A stretch of 64,000 nucleotides of DNA from Bacteroidetes bacterium HLUCCA01 (GTDB lineage Bacteria; Bacteroidota; Rhodothermia; Balneolales; HLUCCA01): contig LIHN01000021.1 in assembly GCA_001314545.1 (NCBI GenBank), positions 124,001 through 188,000 of the forward strand, written 5' to 3'. The notes beneath the pieces were generated by a model that had not been told where the DNA came from, made no database searches, and saw only the letters and a list, made by a program, of their open reading frames with translations. Of the stretch, positions 1-9,118 are shown piece by piece. The stretch's first letter is position 1, and every line of letters starts with the position of its first letter. The position numbers were made by a program, and so were the translations under genes.

Positions 1-2491
1 GAAGCTCACCAGCCATCATCTCGCGATTGGCACGAACTACAAATGGGTCGTCGAGGATGTTTCTTGGTCGGGCAGCGCCACCGGCTTCTGGTGTAACAGG
101 ACCCTCAATGGGTTGCTGCCATAAGAAGTTGGGTGCAATCTGAATATTACCTAACTGGTAGGCGAAACCACTCAAAACGTTGTACTGGTTTCCACTGCCG
201 GTGTCCTTAAGTTGCCATCCGGTAAAGGTCATGGTTTGGTCGTACCCCCCCTGAGCTACCAGTCCCATTACCGCAGACTGTGCATACCAGTTAAAATTAC
301 CTCGCTGCAGGGTAAGTTTAAGCTTTCCACCCCAGTTATCTTCGGGCTTTATTTCGTCTAAGTAGACGGTTTGGGAACCATCTGCATTCTCACGCATGAG
401 TTGAAATTCACGACCGTTCAGCGGCTGACCCGCCCAGATCACACCCGCTTCCAGTCCCAAAGAACCGAAGTCTCTGCCGGCTGCAAAGGTTAAACGACGA
501 GTTTTCGGCTGGGGAATAGCAAAGGAGCTTTCAGCCTGACCTTGCTTGGCAACGTCTTCATGGTAAATAGCGGCCATATCCCATACACCCGGCTGGAACC
601 GGTACTTCAGCAGGAATGCCGGGTTGGCACCCCACCATAACTGCGGTCCAAATGCGAATTTCAGTCCTTGATATTTACCACGTCCGGCTGCTTCGAAACC
701 AAATGGTGCGATACCATTATACACATCAATCTGATCGCCATAGTTAGCTTCCGGATACAATCCAAAGAAATCCCCTTCATAGCCCCAGTGGTACCGACCT
801 GTACGGTAGAATCCGGTCAGGTCAAAGTGCTGGTGTGTCCAGCTGTAGCTGGCATTGTACACCATCACCCGGTTGATATCCTGCAGGGTTGCAATGCCTT
901 CGGGGGTGTTTACTTCCAGCTGTCGACCCCGGTTTTCATAGAAGATCTCATCGATAGGGTTTTGAGCTACGTTACCAAGCACATTAAACTGAACTTCGGC
1001 ACGCATATTCGGAGCGGGTTCTGCTTCCACACCGATGTAAAATGACTGCATGTGATCAAAACCCTGTTCGTCCGGGAATTGTCGGGTATTTGGATCGGCT
1101 GCATCGGGGGTTGTAATCAGGTCGCCACCGGTATTAAAGGTGGTAAACTCCGATGTAAACCGGCTCAGACGGATACCGGAGAGACGCTGTACCTGCTGTG
1201 CTGCACGATCACCCCGTGCCTGGAGCACGGCGTCCATTATGTTGATATCTTCAAAATACTGTGTAACGCTCTCGAGGGTGGTTCCGGGTGCGTATACATC
1301 CAGCTGATGGGCTCGTTTGAGTACGTAGTAAGCAGCCCGGGGGAAAAGTTCGAAATGACCTGCTGCATCGGTCGGGCCTTTGGCCATGATACCAAACCAC
1401 TCTTCGTTCATGTTGTTCTGTCCGGCCACAAAGTCGATAGGGTACCCGCCGTTGGCCCAGGAAGCGCCGGTGTTATGAACATCCAGATCTTCGGTTTGTC
1501 CGAGTTTCCACCAACCGTCGCTCCACTGGAATGTAAATCCACCGATGGAGTTGTCGGCGCGACCCATACCTGCTGCGTTCTGGTAAATATCCAACCAGTT
1601 GCGATGTTTGTAGTAGGCCTGCATCAGCTGGTCTTCCTGATTGGTCCGGGCGTTGAAGGCATCAGAACCAAATTCGGTAAGCAATACCGGCTTCCCGTAC
1701 TCGGCAGCTACGCGGTCGTATAAATCGGTGAAGGTTTCACCACGGTACACGTTAGCGCCGAAAATATCAATATCGGGTGCGTAACGAACCACCAGATCCA
1801 TGAACAGCAGGTCACCGTTAGCCATGGCTATCGGCCGATCCTGGTCGATGGCTTTCATGGCCAGTGCGCCTTCGTTGAACAGCTGGTACATCGCTGTTGC
1901 ACGAATTGTTGAGTTCCGGTCTTCTATCGGGATATCTTCGGTTTCAGCGCCGCCCCAGAAAAGGCCGTAGTTGTTCTCGTTACCCAGCAGGTACAGAAGT
2001 AATCCGCGGGTACCGCGGAACTCTTCAACCATAGCGGTCACTTCGCTGATCAGCAGTTCCTGAACGCGGGGATCGGAATACTCGGTGTTGGCCATCCAGC
2101 CATCTTCCAGCATTACCCCGTAGCGACCAAACGAATGGTTTAGCATGGTATAAATGCCATAATTATCATAAATATATTCGACCCATCGTGGAGTGATCCC
2201 CGTGTAAACACGGATGGCGTTCACTCCCATATTTTGGAGCAGCCCCATTTCATAGTCGAGGGCGTTTTTGATAAAGCTGTCGGGTTGTCCCCAGAAATTG
2301 TAATCATAATTGGTACCAATCGGGAAATAATCCCAGTTCATACCATTGACCATAAGAGGTTCTCCGTCTACGAGCAACCTCCATCCGTCCGCATTTTCCT
2401 GTACAATCACGCGATCTGTCTGGGCAGACGCGGTAACTGAGATACATAGCAGTATGCTCAGCAAACTCAAATAGTGTTTCACTCTTCTCAT
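1..2491 (-). CDS. Secreted clan-A-type glycoside hydrolase fused to an outer-membrane beta-barrel-like region (3' end outside window)
   Basis: Reading leftward from ATG at 2491 gives an uninterrupted frame of at least 830 codons that leaves the window. Residues 1-24 form a signal peptide (MRRVKHYLSLLSILLCISVT then ASAQ). Residues about 25-400 look like a GH2/GH5-like TIM barrel. E172 in LLGNENNYG fits the acid/base of clan-A enzymes and E273 in LLTEFGSD fits the nucleophile, about 100 residues apart as usual. From about residue 430 onward the sequence changes to alternating aromatic/polar strands (FDLTGFYRTGRYHWGY, LKLTLQRGNFNWYAQ) typical of porin-like barrels. The substrate is not determined. 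The neighbouring CBM protein and GH3 enzyme suggest a beta-glucan. The catalytic half is fairly sure; the barrel reading is inferred from strand pattern. Confidence 0.75.
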   Translation of the reverse strand, partial: MRRVKHYLSLLSILLCISVTASAQTDRVIVQENADGWRLLVDGEPLMVNGMNWDYFPIGTNYDYNFWGQPDSFIKNALDYEMGLLQNMGVNAIRVYTGITPRWVEYIYDNYGIYTMLNHSFGRYGVMLEDGWMANTEYSDPRVQELLISEVTAMVEEFRGTRGLLLYLLGNENNYGLFWGGAETEDIPIEDRNSTIRATAMYQLFNEGALAMKAIDQDRPIAMANGDLLFMDLVVRYAPDIDIFGANVYRGETFTDLYDRVAAEYGKPVLLTEFGSDAFNARTNQEDQLMQAYYKHRNWLDIYQNAAGMGRADNSIGGFTFQWSDGWWKLGQTEDLDVHNTGASWANGGYPIDFVAGQNNMNEEWFGIMAKGPTDAAGHFELFPRAAYYVLKRAHQLDVYAPGTTLESVTQYFEDINIMDAVLQARGDRAAQQVQRLSGIRLSRFTSEFTTFNTGGDLITTPDAADPNTRQFPDEQGFDHMQSFYIGVEAEPAPNMRAEVQFNVLGNVAQNPIDEIFYENRGRQLEVNTPEGIATLQDINRVMVYNASYSWTHQHFDLTGFYRTGRYHWGYEGDFFGLYPEANYGDQIDVYNGIAPFGFEAAGRGKYQGLKFAFGPQLWWGANPAFLLKYRFQPGVWDMAAIYHEDVAKQGQAESSFAIPQPKTRRLTFAAGRDFGSLGLEAGVIWAGQPLNGREFQLMRENADGSQTVYLDEIKPEDNWGGKLKLTLQRGNFNWYAQSAVMGLVAQGGYDQTMTFTGWQLKDTGSGNQYNVLSGFAYQLGNIQIAPNFLWQQPIEGPVTPEAGGAARPRNILDDPFVVRANREMMAGEL

Positions 2492-2544
2492 AACTGTGGA
2501 TTGGTTAATAGATGGTATGGAAGTCGCTAAAGTTCCGTCGAGAG

Positions 2545-2597
2545 AAAAAAAAGGGTTCGTACCACTCCGGTAATTAGCCGGTCGAGGCACGAACCCT
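2545..2597 (-). terminator. Rho-independent terminator after the CBM/T9SS gene
   Basis: A 9-bp perfect stem (AGGGTTCGT at 2552-2560 with ACGAACCCT at 2589-2597) is followed, on the minus strand, by a run of eight T (A-run at 2545-2552 on plus). It lies just past the stop codon at 2606 and before the start of the glycosidase gene at 2491, so the two minus-strand genes are at least partly uncoupled. Confidence 0.7.
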
Positions 2598-2605
2598 AAC
2601 AATCA

Positions 2606-5236
2606 TTACTTGATGAGTGTCATTTTCTTCATCATAGTATTGTTGCCAGCCTGGAGACGATACAGATACATGCCACTGGAGAGGGCACTTGCATCGAAGG
2701 TTACCGAATGGCTGCCGGCCGGGCGGGTTTCATTCACGAGGGTTGCTACACGCTGACCCATCATGTTGAATACTTCCAGTTGAACCTGTCCGCTTTCGGG
2801 GAGGTCAAACCGGATACTGGTAGTCGGGTTGAACGGATTCGGGAAGTTCTGGCTGAGTGCGAACTCTACAGGCATTCCTGTGAGATCATCAACGCTGGTT
2901 CCTTCTCCGCCGGATACTACCGTTGCAAGAGCAGGCTCAGAAATCAGCTCTGTTTCAGTATCGTATTGATACAACCAGAAGTTGTATTCCGTTGCCGGAT
3001 CCAGACTTGCGATGATAAACCCGAAAGCTGCGTTTCCGTCGCCATCTCCTGCGGTGGTACCAAACTCATATTCGGTTCCCTCGAGTGGGTTTTCCAGAGC
3101 GTCAGCGGTCTTGGCGTAGAACAGACGGTAAACAATATTGGCCTGCTCAGCATTATTCGGGCCGGCAGCCAGGAAGGCTTCACCGGCACCAACGGGGGTC
3201 TCGCCAATGGTATTGCTGGCCTGGAAGCCAATCGGGGTACCAGGAGCAGTAACTGCCGCTTCTCCACCGAAGGTCATGTCATCCCAGTAGTAGGTTTCAC
3301 CCGTACCCGGTGTGTTGAAATCAAAGAAGACGGAGGCTTTGTTATAGCGGCTGGCAAGATTGAGTGCCGCGGTACCTGCTGCCTGATTGGCAAAATCAAA
3401 TGTAAGGGTTTCCCATTCACCGGCAACAGTGGTGCGTGCTTCCGTTTCAACAGTTACAGTTGGGTCATCCGAATTTTCCACTTTTAAGCGAACCGGGATA
3501 TCAGCCGTTGGTGACCATACCCGAAGGCTCATGGTAGTATTCTGCTGATCGAATGGAATGGCGTTTGCAAAACCATCTGGTCCCTCATCTTCACCCACGG
3601 TTGTTCCGGCCCATCCTTCAGATGGTGCTGCATCAGTACCCTTAACGGTTCGAACAACACGATTGGCGCTATTGGTGGGATCTTCAACAATTTCAGAAGC
3701 TGCACCGCCGAAGTCGGCCAGTTTGTAGTCCTGCTCGGTGTCTTCAAAAGTTACGGGCAGGTCCAACGTGTTGGTATCATCCCCGCCATCACCACCGCCG
3801 TTATCTCCGCCGTCACCATCACCGGCCGTAGTAGCCGTAACAGCTGCCGGCGCAGAGTATTCCTCTGCATTCGTATCATACTGGTACAGCCAAAACGTGT
3901 ACGAAGTAGCAGGCTCAAGACCGCCGAGTACAAATCCGAATGCTGCAACACCGCCGCCATCACCGGCAGTGGTGCCGAAGCTATATTCTGTGGCTGTGAG
4001 CGGATCTTCTACATTATCGGCTTCCGGGGCGTAGAAAAGACGGTATTCAATTCCACCCTGACCAACGTTATTGGGTCCTACAGCCAGGAATATATCACCG
4101 GGATTCATCGGTACTGCGGCAGGAGCACCGTCTGCGGCAAATCCTTCCGGAGCAGCCGGTCCGGTAGCGGAACCCTCTCCGCCAAAGACCATATCATCCC
4201 AGTAGTAGGTTTGTCCGGTGCCTGGTGTATTAAAATCGAAGAAAATGGAGGCTTTATTATAGGTACTGGCAAAATTCAGTGCTGCGGTACCGGAAGCCTG
4301 GGAAGCGAAATTGAAAACAAGCGTTTCCCACTCACCTGCAACGGTGGTGCGGGCCTCAGTTTCAACTGTCATCGTGTTGTCATTGGAGTTTTCAACCTTG
4401 AGACGTACGGGAATATCAGCCACGGGCGACCATACACGAACACTCATCGTGGTGTTGCCGGAGCTGAACGGAATAGGCGTGGCAAAGCCGGAAGGCTCAC
4501 CAACCGTCGCACCAGCCCAACCCTCTGAAGGCACACCTGATGTTCCTTTGGTGCTGCTTACCACCAGGTTTCCGGAATCGGTAGGATCGGTAATAATCTC
4601 GGAGAAATTTCCACCGAAATCGGCCAATGCATAGTTCAGATCGGCGTCTTCAAATGTAACAGGAAGATCCAGACCGCTGGCAACAGCTTCGGTTTCAGTC
4701 AGAACAACGTTGTCAATGTAGACATCATCGTTGCTGAGCCCCATTTCGAAGCCTACTTTCATTTCAGGATATTTGGCGGAAAGCGTGAAGGTAACTTCGT
4801 ACGTTTCCATGGTAGTGGTCAGTTCTACATTACGCTCCGACTGCACAGCAAAGTTGCCGTTGTTCTCACCGAAGAACAGTCTGACCTGCCGTTCTGCCAC
4901 GTTGGAGCGGGCATCAAATGATACCTTATATGCCTGCCCGATTGTGAGTGCATCTATTTGCTGTTGAGTGAGAATTTGGTTGAGCTGAATATGCCAGACG
5001 GCACCGCCTGCTCCGGAAATTCCGGTTACGGCTACCTCGCCGTCAACTATATTGAACGATGCGTTTACATTTTCAGCCTGGAAATTGGTCCAGGGAGCCA
5101 GTTCACCGCTGGCAAAATCGCCATTGATGAGGATGTTGTCAGCCGTCTGAGCCTGCGCTGTACTGGTTACGCCGGTAAAGACGAAACCCAGTGCAACGAA
5201 AAACATCAAAGCTGCGCGTTGTACGTTTTGTTTCAT
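2606..5236 (-). CDS. T9SS-secreted multi-CBM surface glycan-binding protein
   Basis: 876 aa from ATG at 5236, chosen because the next residues are a clean signal peptide (MKQNVQRAALMFFVALGFVF, cleavage after AQA near residue 29); the longer open frame upstream has no signal. Domains: CBM4/9-like jelly roll 35-182 (ILINGDFASGELAPW...YIDNVVLTE); a beta-sandwich module 189-353 (LPVTFED...TYYWDDMVFGG) of the type found in marine laminarinases; a fibronectin-like module about 357-470; a Gly/Asp linker 471-489; second copies of both modules to about 775; and a T9SS type A sorting domain from about 795 (LSQNFPNPFNPTTSI to the end). No catalytic domain is visible, so it probably binds or presents polysaccharide at the cell surface for the adjacent glycosidase. 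Confidence 0.85.
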   Translation of the reverse strand: MKQNVQRAALMFFVALGFVFTGVTSTAQAQTADNILINGDFASGELAPWTNFQAENVNASFNIVDGEVAVTGISGAGGAVWHIQLNQILTQQQIDALTIGQAYKVSFDARSNVAERQVRLFFGENNGNFAVQSERNVELTTTMETYEVTFTLSAKYPEMKVGFEMGLSNDDVYIDNVVLTETEAVASGLDLPVTFEDADLNYALADFGGNFSEIITDPTDSGNLVVSSTKGTSGVPSEGWAGATVGEPSGFATPIPFSSGNTTMSVRVWSPVADIPVRLKVENSNDNTMTVETEARTTVAGEWETLVFNFASQASGTAALNFASTYNKASIFFDFNTPGTGQTYYWDDMVFGGEGSATGPAAPEGFAADGAPAAVPMNPGDIFLAVGPNNVGQGGIEYRLFYAPEADNVEDPLTATEYSFGTTAGDGGGVAAFGFVLGGLEPATSYTFWLYQYDTNAEEYSAPAAVTATTAGDGDGGDNGGGDGGDDTNTLDLPVTFEDTEQDYKLADFGGAASEIVEDPTNSANRVVRTVKGTDAAPSEGWAGTTVGEDEGPDGFANAIPFDQQNTTMSLRVWSPTADIPVRLKVENSDDPTVTVETEARTTVAGEWETLTFDFANQAAGTAALNLASRYNKASVFFDFNTPGTGETYYWDDMTFGGEAAVTAPGTPIGFQASNTIGETPVGAGEAFLAAGPNNAEQANIVYRLFYAKTADALENPLEGTEYEFGTTAGDGDGNAAFGFIIASLDPATEYNFWLYQYDTETELISEPALATVVSGGEGTSVDDLTGMPVEFALSQNFPNPFNPTTSIRFDLPESGQVQLEVFNMMGQRVATLVNETRPAGSHSVTFDASALSSGMYLYRLQAGNNTMMKKMTLIK

Positions 5237-5260
5237 AACAAGGTGTGTTAGTGATTGATA

Positions 5261-5276
5261 TTGGAATCGCTTCCAA
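5261..5276. promoter_or_regulatory. Probable LacI-family operator in the divergent control region
   Basis: TTGGAATCGCTTCCAA is a 16-bp near-perfect palindrome (one mismatched pair) with the central CG typical of LacI/GalR operators. It lies 25 bp upstream of the CBM/T9SS gene start and about 410 bp from the divergently transcribed LacI-family gene, its likely reader. Repression of the surface protein is inferred from position. Confidence 0.65.
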
Positions 5277-5533
5277 ATTAACTTACCGTAAACACTAATG
5301 CAAATATTTTTCCTATTTGTAAGATTTTTTTTCCCTCTTTTCCCCGGCCGCCACAACCCACCGCACCGATGAACAAAAAGTCAAAAATCCCGAATTGTGT
5401 TTTTTTATTTATATAAATATTGATTTAACCTTATTTATTTATTGTTTGACAGATTTATATTTATTTTTTTAGCCCATATAGCCTGTAAAACGACTTTTGA
5501 AAATCCCCGCAAATGAGTTTTGTTTTCACTGTT

Positions 5534-5615
5534 GTGAAAATATTTTTCACAATCGGTAGTTTTCACTTGCAAGTCTGCACACTTCCTTGTTAGTTTGTGT
5601 GAAAATATTTTTCAT
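5534..5615. promoter_or_regulatory. Twin copies of a 17-bp AT palindrome upstream of the LacI-type regulator
   Basis: GTGAAAATATTTTTCAC at 5534-5550 recurs at 5599-5615 with only the last base changed. Each is a near-perfect inverted repeat, and the copies are 65 bp apart, close to six helical turns. Extra TTTTCAC half-sites lie at 5523 and 5560. The region 5237-5683 holds no gene and is AT-rich, so it is read here as the control region of both divergent genes. The binding protein is unknown; the AATATT centre differs from usual LacI operators. Confidence 0.55.
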
Positions 5616-5683
5616 CCCCAACATTATCCGGAAAGACCCTTCGTTTTTCGTGTCACCGGACATCTACATCGGCAGGTATCCAC

Positions 5684-6739
5684 ATGATTAAAAAAGTCAC
5701 CTTAAAAGATATTGCGGAAGATTCCGGTCTTTCTATTTCCACGGTTTCGCGGGCTCTTACCCGAAGCGGGAAAATCAGCAAGGAAAACGAACGCCTTGTT
5801 TTTGAAAGCGCACATCGCCTGAATTATCCGCTGGCTGCACAGAACACCCCCATCGAACTGCGCGAAAATATCAACATTGCCCTGGTGACCCGCCATTATA
5901 CCGGTGAGTTCTTTGCTTCACTTTTTGAAGGATTCGATCTGGCAACCGAACGCACCAATACCCGCATGAGTCTGATCAGTGTGAGCCATCGCTCATCAAC
6001 CCCTGCCAAGATCCTTGCCAGCCTGAAACGACGTCATTATGATGCCGCTGTTATTTTCCTGCCCGACTATACCTCGTCTGATTACACAACGATGCTGGCG
6101 TCCATACCGGCAGATTTTCCGGTTATATCCATCGCACCCATTGCAAATCCGGTCTTTGATACGATTACCTTTGACAACTACCGGGGAGGACATCTGGTTG
6201 CTCAGCATTTTGAAGAACTGGGGTACAGAAACCTCGGTATTGTGCAGGGACCTTTCAACAAATCCGAAGCCATGCTCCGGAAAAACGGCTTCATCGATTA
6301 TATACAGGCTTCTCCACAGCTGAATCTGGTCTGGGAATTCAATGGCGACTATTCCATACAGCGTGGAAAAGAGGCTTATGAGTTCTATAAAAAATCGGTC
6401 GTCAAACCGGATGCCATATTTTGCAGTAACGACGGAACCACCATCGGCTTCATGCACAGCGCTATCCGCGATGGAGTAAATATCCCCGGGGAAGTGGCCG
6501 TTGTTGGGTTTGATGACCTGCCTACCTGCGACCTGTACACTCCCACCATTTCATCAGTTCATACCTCCTATGAGCTGCTTGGTCGTAAGGTCATTGAGGT
6601 TATTACCGAAAAACTCTCCCAGGATAGTCCAGCCCATCAAACCGGGTACATGAGCCTGGTACCGGTATCACTTACCGTCAGGGAAAGTTCCACCGAACTG
6701 ACCCGAACTTTTAAAAACCACTATAAATCCCTGACCTGA
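5684..6739 (+). CDS. LacI/GalR-family transcriptional regulator
   Basis: 351 aa. Residues 5-25 form the LacI helix-turn-helix (VTLKDIAEDSGLSISTVSRA), followed by a hinge and a periplasmic-binding-protein-like sensor domain from about residue 60 (NINIALVTRHYTGEFFASLF), ending in the usual AVVGFDDLP stretch. Length is normal for the family. It is divergent from the CBM/T9SS gene and only 7 bp upstream of the GH3 gene, so it is probably co-transcribed with the GH3 enzyme and controls the locus in response to an oligosaccharide. The ligand cannot be told from the sequence. Confidence 0.92.
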   Translation: MIKKVTLKDIAEDSGLSISTVSRALTRSGKISKENERLVFESAHRLNYPLAAQNTPIELRENINIALVTRHYTGEFFASLFEGFDLATERTNTRMSLISVSHRSSTPAKILASLKRRHYDAAVIFLPDYTSSDYTTMLASIPADFPVISIAPIANPVFDTITFDNYRGGHLVAQHFEELGYRNLGIVQGPFNKSEAMLRKNGFIDYIQASPQLNLVWEFNGDYSIQRGKEAYEFYKKSVVKPDAIFCSNDGTTIGFMHSAIRDGVNIPGEVAVVGFDDLPTCDLYTPTISSVHTSYELLGRKVIEVITEKLSQDSPAHQTGYMSLVPVSLTVRESSTELTRTFKNHYKSLT

Positions 6740-6746
6740 TTGCCCA

Positions 6747-9107
6747 ATGACAGGTCAAAAGACCACCGCCGGAAAGCCGCCGGCCAACGCCCCCTACAAA
6801 AACCCAACCCTGCCCGTCAGTGAGCGCGCCGATGATCTTCTGGGTCGGATGACAACCTACGAAAAAATCGGCCAGATGACCCAGCTGGACATTACGCTGA
6901 TCAACACAACAGGCAAACAGCGCGACATCCGGCTGGATGCCGGTAGGGCCCGGCATCTTATCCGCAACCATCATATTGGTTCGTTTCTGAATGGCGAGGC
7001 GGTTGACGCGGCTGACTGGTACGCTTTTATGGAACCCTTAACCCGCATTGCGATGGAGGAGTCCCGACTTGGAATTCCCATCCTATACGGCATCGACCAT
7101 ATCCACGGCGCTACCTATCTGCAGCATTCCACCATCTTCCCCCAAGGCATCAATCTGGGTGCTACATTCAATCCGGAGCACGCCCGCAACACCGGTGCCG
7201 TCACCGCGCTGGAATGCGCCGACCTGGGCCATCACTGGGTGTTTGCCCCGGTGCTCGACCTCGGCGTGAATCCACTTTGGGCACGATTTTACGAAACTTA
7301 CGGGGAAGACCCTTACCTCGCCGGGCTCCTCGGTGCAGCATTTGTGGATGGCATGCAGAACCACCCCGAAACCTCACCGTATCGCGTTGCTGCCACAGCC
7401 AAGCATTTTCTGGGATACTCCAACCCCGCATCCGGATGGGATCGTACTCCGGCCAGCCTGTCCATGCAGGAAATCCACGAATTCCACCGCCCGTCTTTTC
7501 AGAAAGCCATTGACGCCGGTCTGAAAACCATCATGGTCAACAGCGGCGAAATCAACGGCATACCCGTGCACGCATCCCGGGAAATTCTGACCAATCTCTT
7601 ACGGGAGCAAATGGGCTTTGAAGGCGTCATCGTCACAGACTGGGATGACATCGGCAAGCTGGTCGACTTCCACTACACGGCGGCCAATTTCAAAGAAGCT
7701 ACCTTCGATGCCATAAAGGCCGGAATCGACATGAGCATGACTCCGCTCCATCTCAAATTCAACACCGCCCTGCAGGAACTGGTTGAGGAAGGTCGGGTCA
7801 GCACGGCGCGTATCGATGCCTCCGTGCGCCGCATCCTCACCCTGAAGTTCGAACTGGGCCTTTTTGAACACCCTTTCCCGCGCAAAGATCGCCTGCACCG
7901 CATCGGGTCTGCCGCCAACCGGGCAAAAGCCTCCGAAGCCGCCCGCGACTCCATTGTTTTACTCAAAAACGAAAAAGAAACGCTTCCGGTGATTAAACCC
8001 CGGAAAATTGGTGTCTTCGGCATGGCAGTCCGAAGCCGTCGTAACCTATGCGGGGGCTGGACGCTGGCCTGGCAGGGTGGCGATGAAGACCGATTCCCCG
8101 GGGATATGGCCACCGTATTTACCGCGCTGCAGCAGGAGTTTCCGGACGCTGAAATTGTGCATCTGGATGTACCGGTGGATACGCAGCCGAAAAAGGACCC
8201 GCAAACATCACATCTCCATCTGCACGATGGAACAGCCATAAACAGCACGACGCTCAAGCCAACACCAGTTACCGGTAAAAGCCGCAAACAGTTTGAACAG
8301 AATCTTAAAGGGTGTGACCTGCTGATCTACGCCGGAGGCGAGGAGCCCTATTGTGAGTTTGTGGGCAACATCAACGACCTGCATCTACCTGCCGCCGAAA
8401 CCGCCGCTATCAGAGAGGTTCGTTGCCACAGCAATGCCCCAATGGTCATGGTCTTGATTGAAGGTCGACCCCGGCTCATCCACCACATCATTGACCTGGC
8501 AGATGCCGTGCTTTTTGCCGGCCTTCCGGGTCCCGAAGGCCCAGAGGCCATAGCAGGTATTCTGAGTGGCCGGCACAACCCCGCAGGGCGCCTGCCCTTC
8601 TCCTACCCTATGAGCCCGAACCATCATCTGACCTACAACCACAAGCGAAGCAATCTGTATTTCTTTGATCCGGACGTGGCCAATCACATCATTCAGGGCA
8701 ACACCACAGCCTCGCTTTTCCCCTTCGGTTTCGGTCTGAGCTATACCACATTCGCCTACAGTAACCTTCGACTGAGCACCACCAAAGCCCTTCCCGGTGA
8801 TGAAATTACGGGAACCGTCACCGTCTCCAATACGGGTAACCGCGATGGCATAGAAACCGTACTCTGGTTCACTTCCACCCACCACGGAAAAGTATCCCGA
8901 CCGGTAAAGGAGCTCAGGCACTTCGAAAAAGTATCACTGCCCGCGGGCGAGTCGGCCACCGTCACCTTCCGGTTCACCCCCGAAATGCTGACCTACCCGA
9001 ACGGGCACGGTGAGCCGGTACTAGAAAACGGCAGCTATAGTGTCCGGGTTGGCGGGCTAGAACGAAAATTCAGAGTGGAACAGCCATCGCGTTCTAAAAA
9101 CGTCTGA
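6747..9107 (+). CDS. Cytoplasmic family 3 glycoside hydrolase (beta-glucosidase type)
   Basis: 786 aa with the GH3 N-terminal barrel (KIGQMTQLD near 45; KHFLGY; the nucleophile D298 in VIVTDWDD), the C-terminal alpha/beta domain (LLKNEKETLPV, LFAGLPGPEGPEAIAG) and a terminal fibronectin-like domain (GTVTVSNTGNRDG). No signal peptide is present, so it should act in the cytoplasm on imported oligosaccharides or glucosides. It starts 7 bp after the LacI-type gene. No Shine-Dalgarno is seen. No SusC/SusD transporter pair is visible in this window, so the import route is open. Confidence 0.9.
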   Translation: MTGQKTTAGKPPANAPYKNPTLPVSERADDLLGRMTTYEKIGQMTQLDITLINTTGKQRDIRLDAGRARHLIRNHHIGSFLNGEAVDAADWYAFMEPLTRIAMEESRLGIPILYGIDHIHGATYLQHSTIFPQGINLGATFNPEHARNTGAVTALECADLGHHWVFAPVLDLGVNPLWARFYETYGEDPYLAGLLGAAFVDGMQNHPETSPYRVAATAKHFLGYSNPASGWDRTPASLSMQEIHEFHRPSFQKAIDAGLKTIMVNSGEINGIPVHASREILTNLLREQMGFEGVIVTDWDDIGKLVDFHYTAANFKEATFDAIKAGIDMSMTPLHLKFNTALQELVEEGRVSTARIDASVRRILTLKFELGLFEHPFPRKDRLHRIGSAANRAKASEAARDSIVLLKNEKETLPVIKPRKIGVFGMAVRSRRNLCGGWTLAWQGGDEDRFPGDMATVFTALQQEFPDAEIVHLDVPVDTQPKKDPQTSHLHLHDGTAINSTTLKPTPVTGKSRKQFEQNLKGCDLLIYAGGEEPYCEFVGNINDLHLPAAETAAIREVRCHSNAPMVMVLIEGRPRLIHHIIDLADAVLFAGLPGPEGPEAIAGILSGRHNPAGRLPFSYPMSPNHHLTYNHKRSNLYFFDPDVANHIIQGNTTASLFPFGFGLSYTTFAYSNLRLSTTKALPGDEITGTVTVSNTGNRDGIETVLWFTSTHHGKVSRPVKELRHFEKVSLPAGESATVTFRFTPEMLTYPNGHGEPVLENGSYSVRVGGLERKFRVEQPSRSKNV

Positions 9108-9118
9108 AAGTGCAGACC

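Noticed and set aside
668-1723. Plus-strand open frames of 125 and 223 codons
   Set aside because: They are antisense to the continuous glycosidase-barrel frame, have no signal or family match, and overlap its conserved strands.
5684-9107. Complete polysaccharide utilisation locus with SusC/SusD
   Set aside because: No SusC/SusD-like genes occur in this part of the window; the only TonB receptor (17950) is of the copper type.
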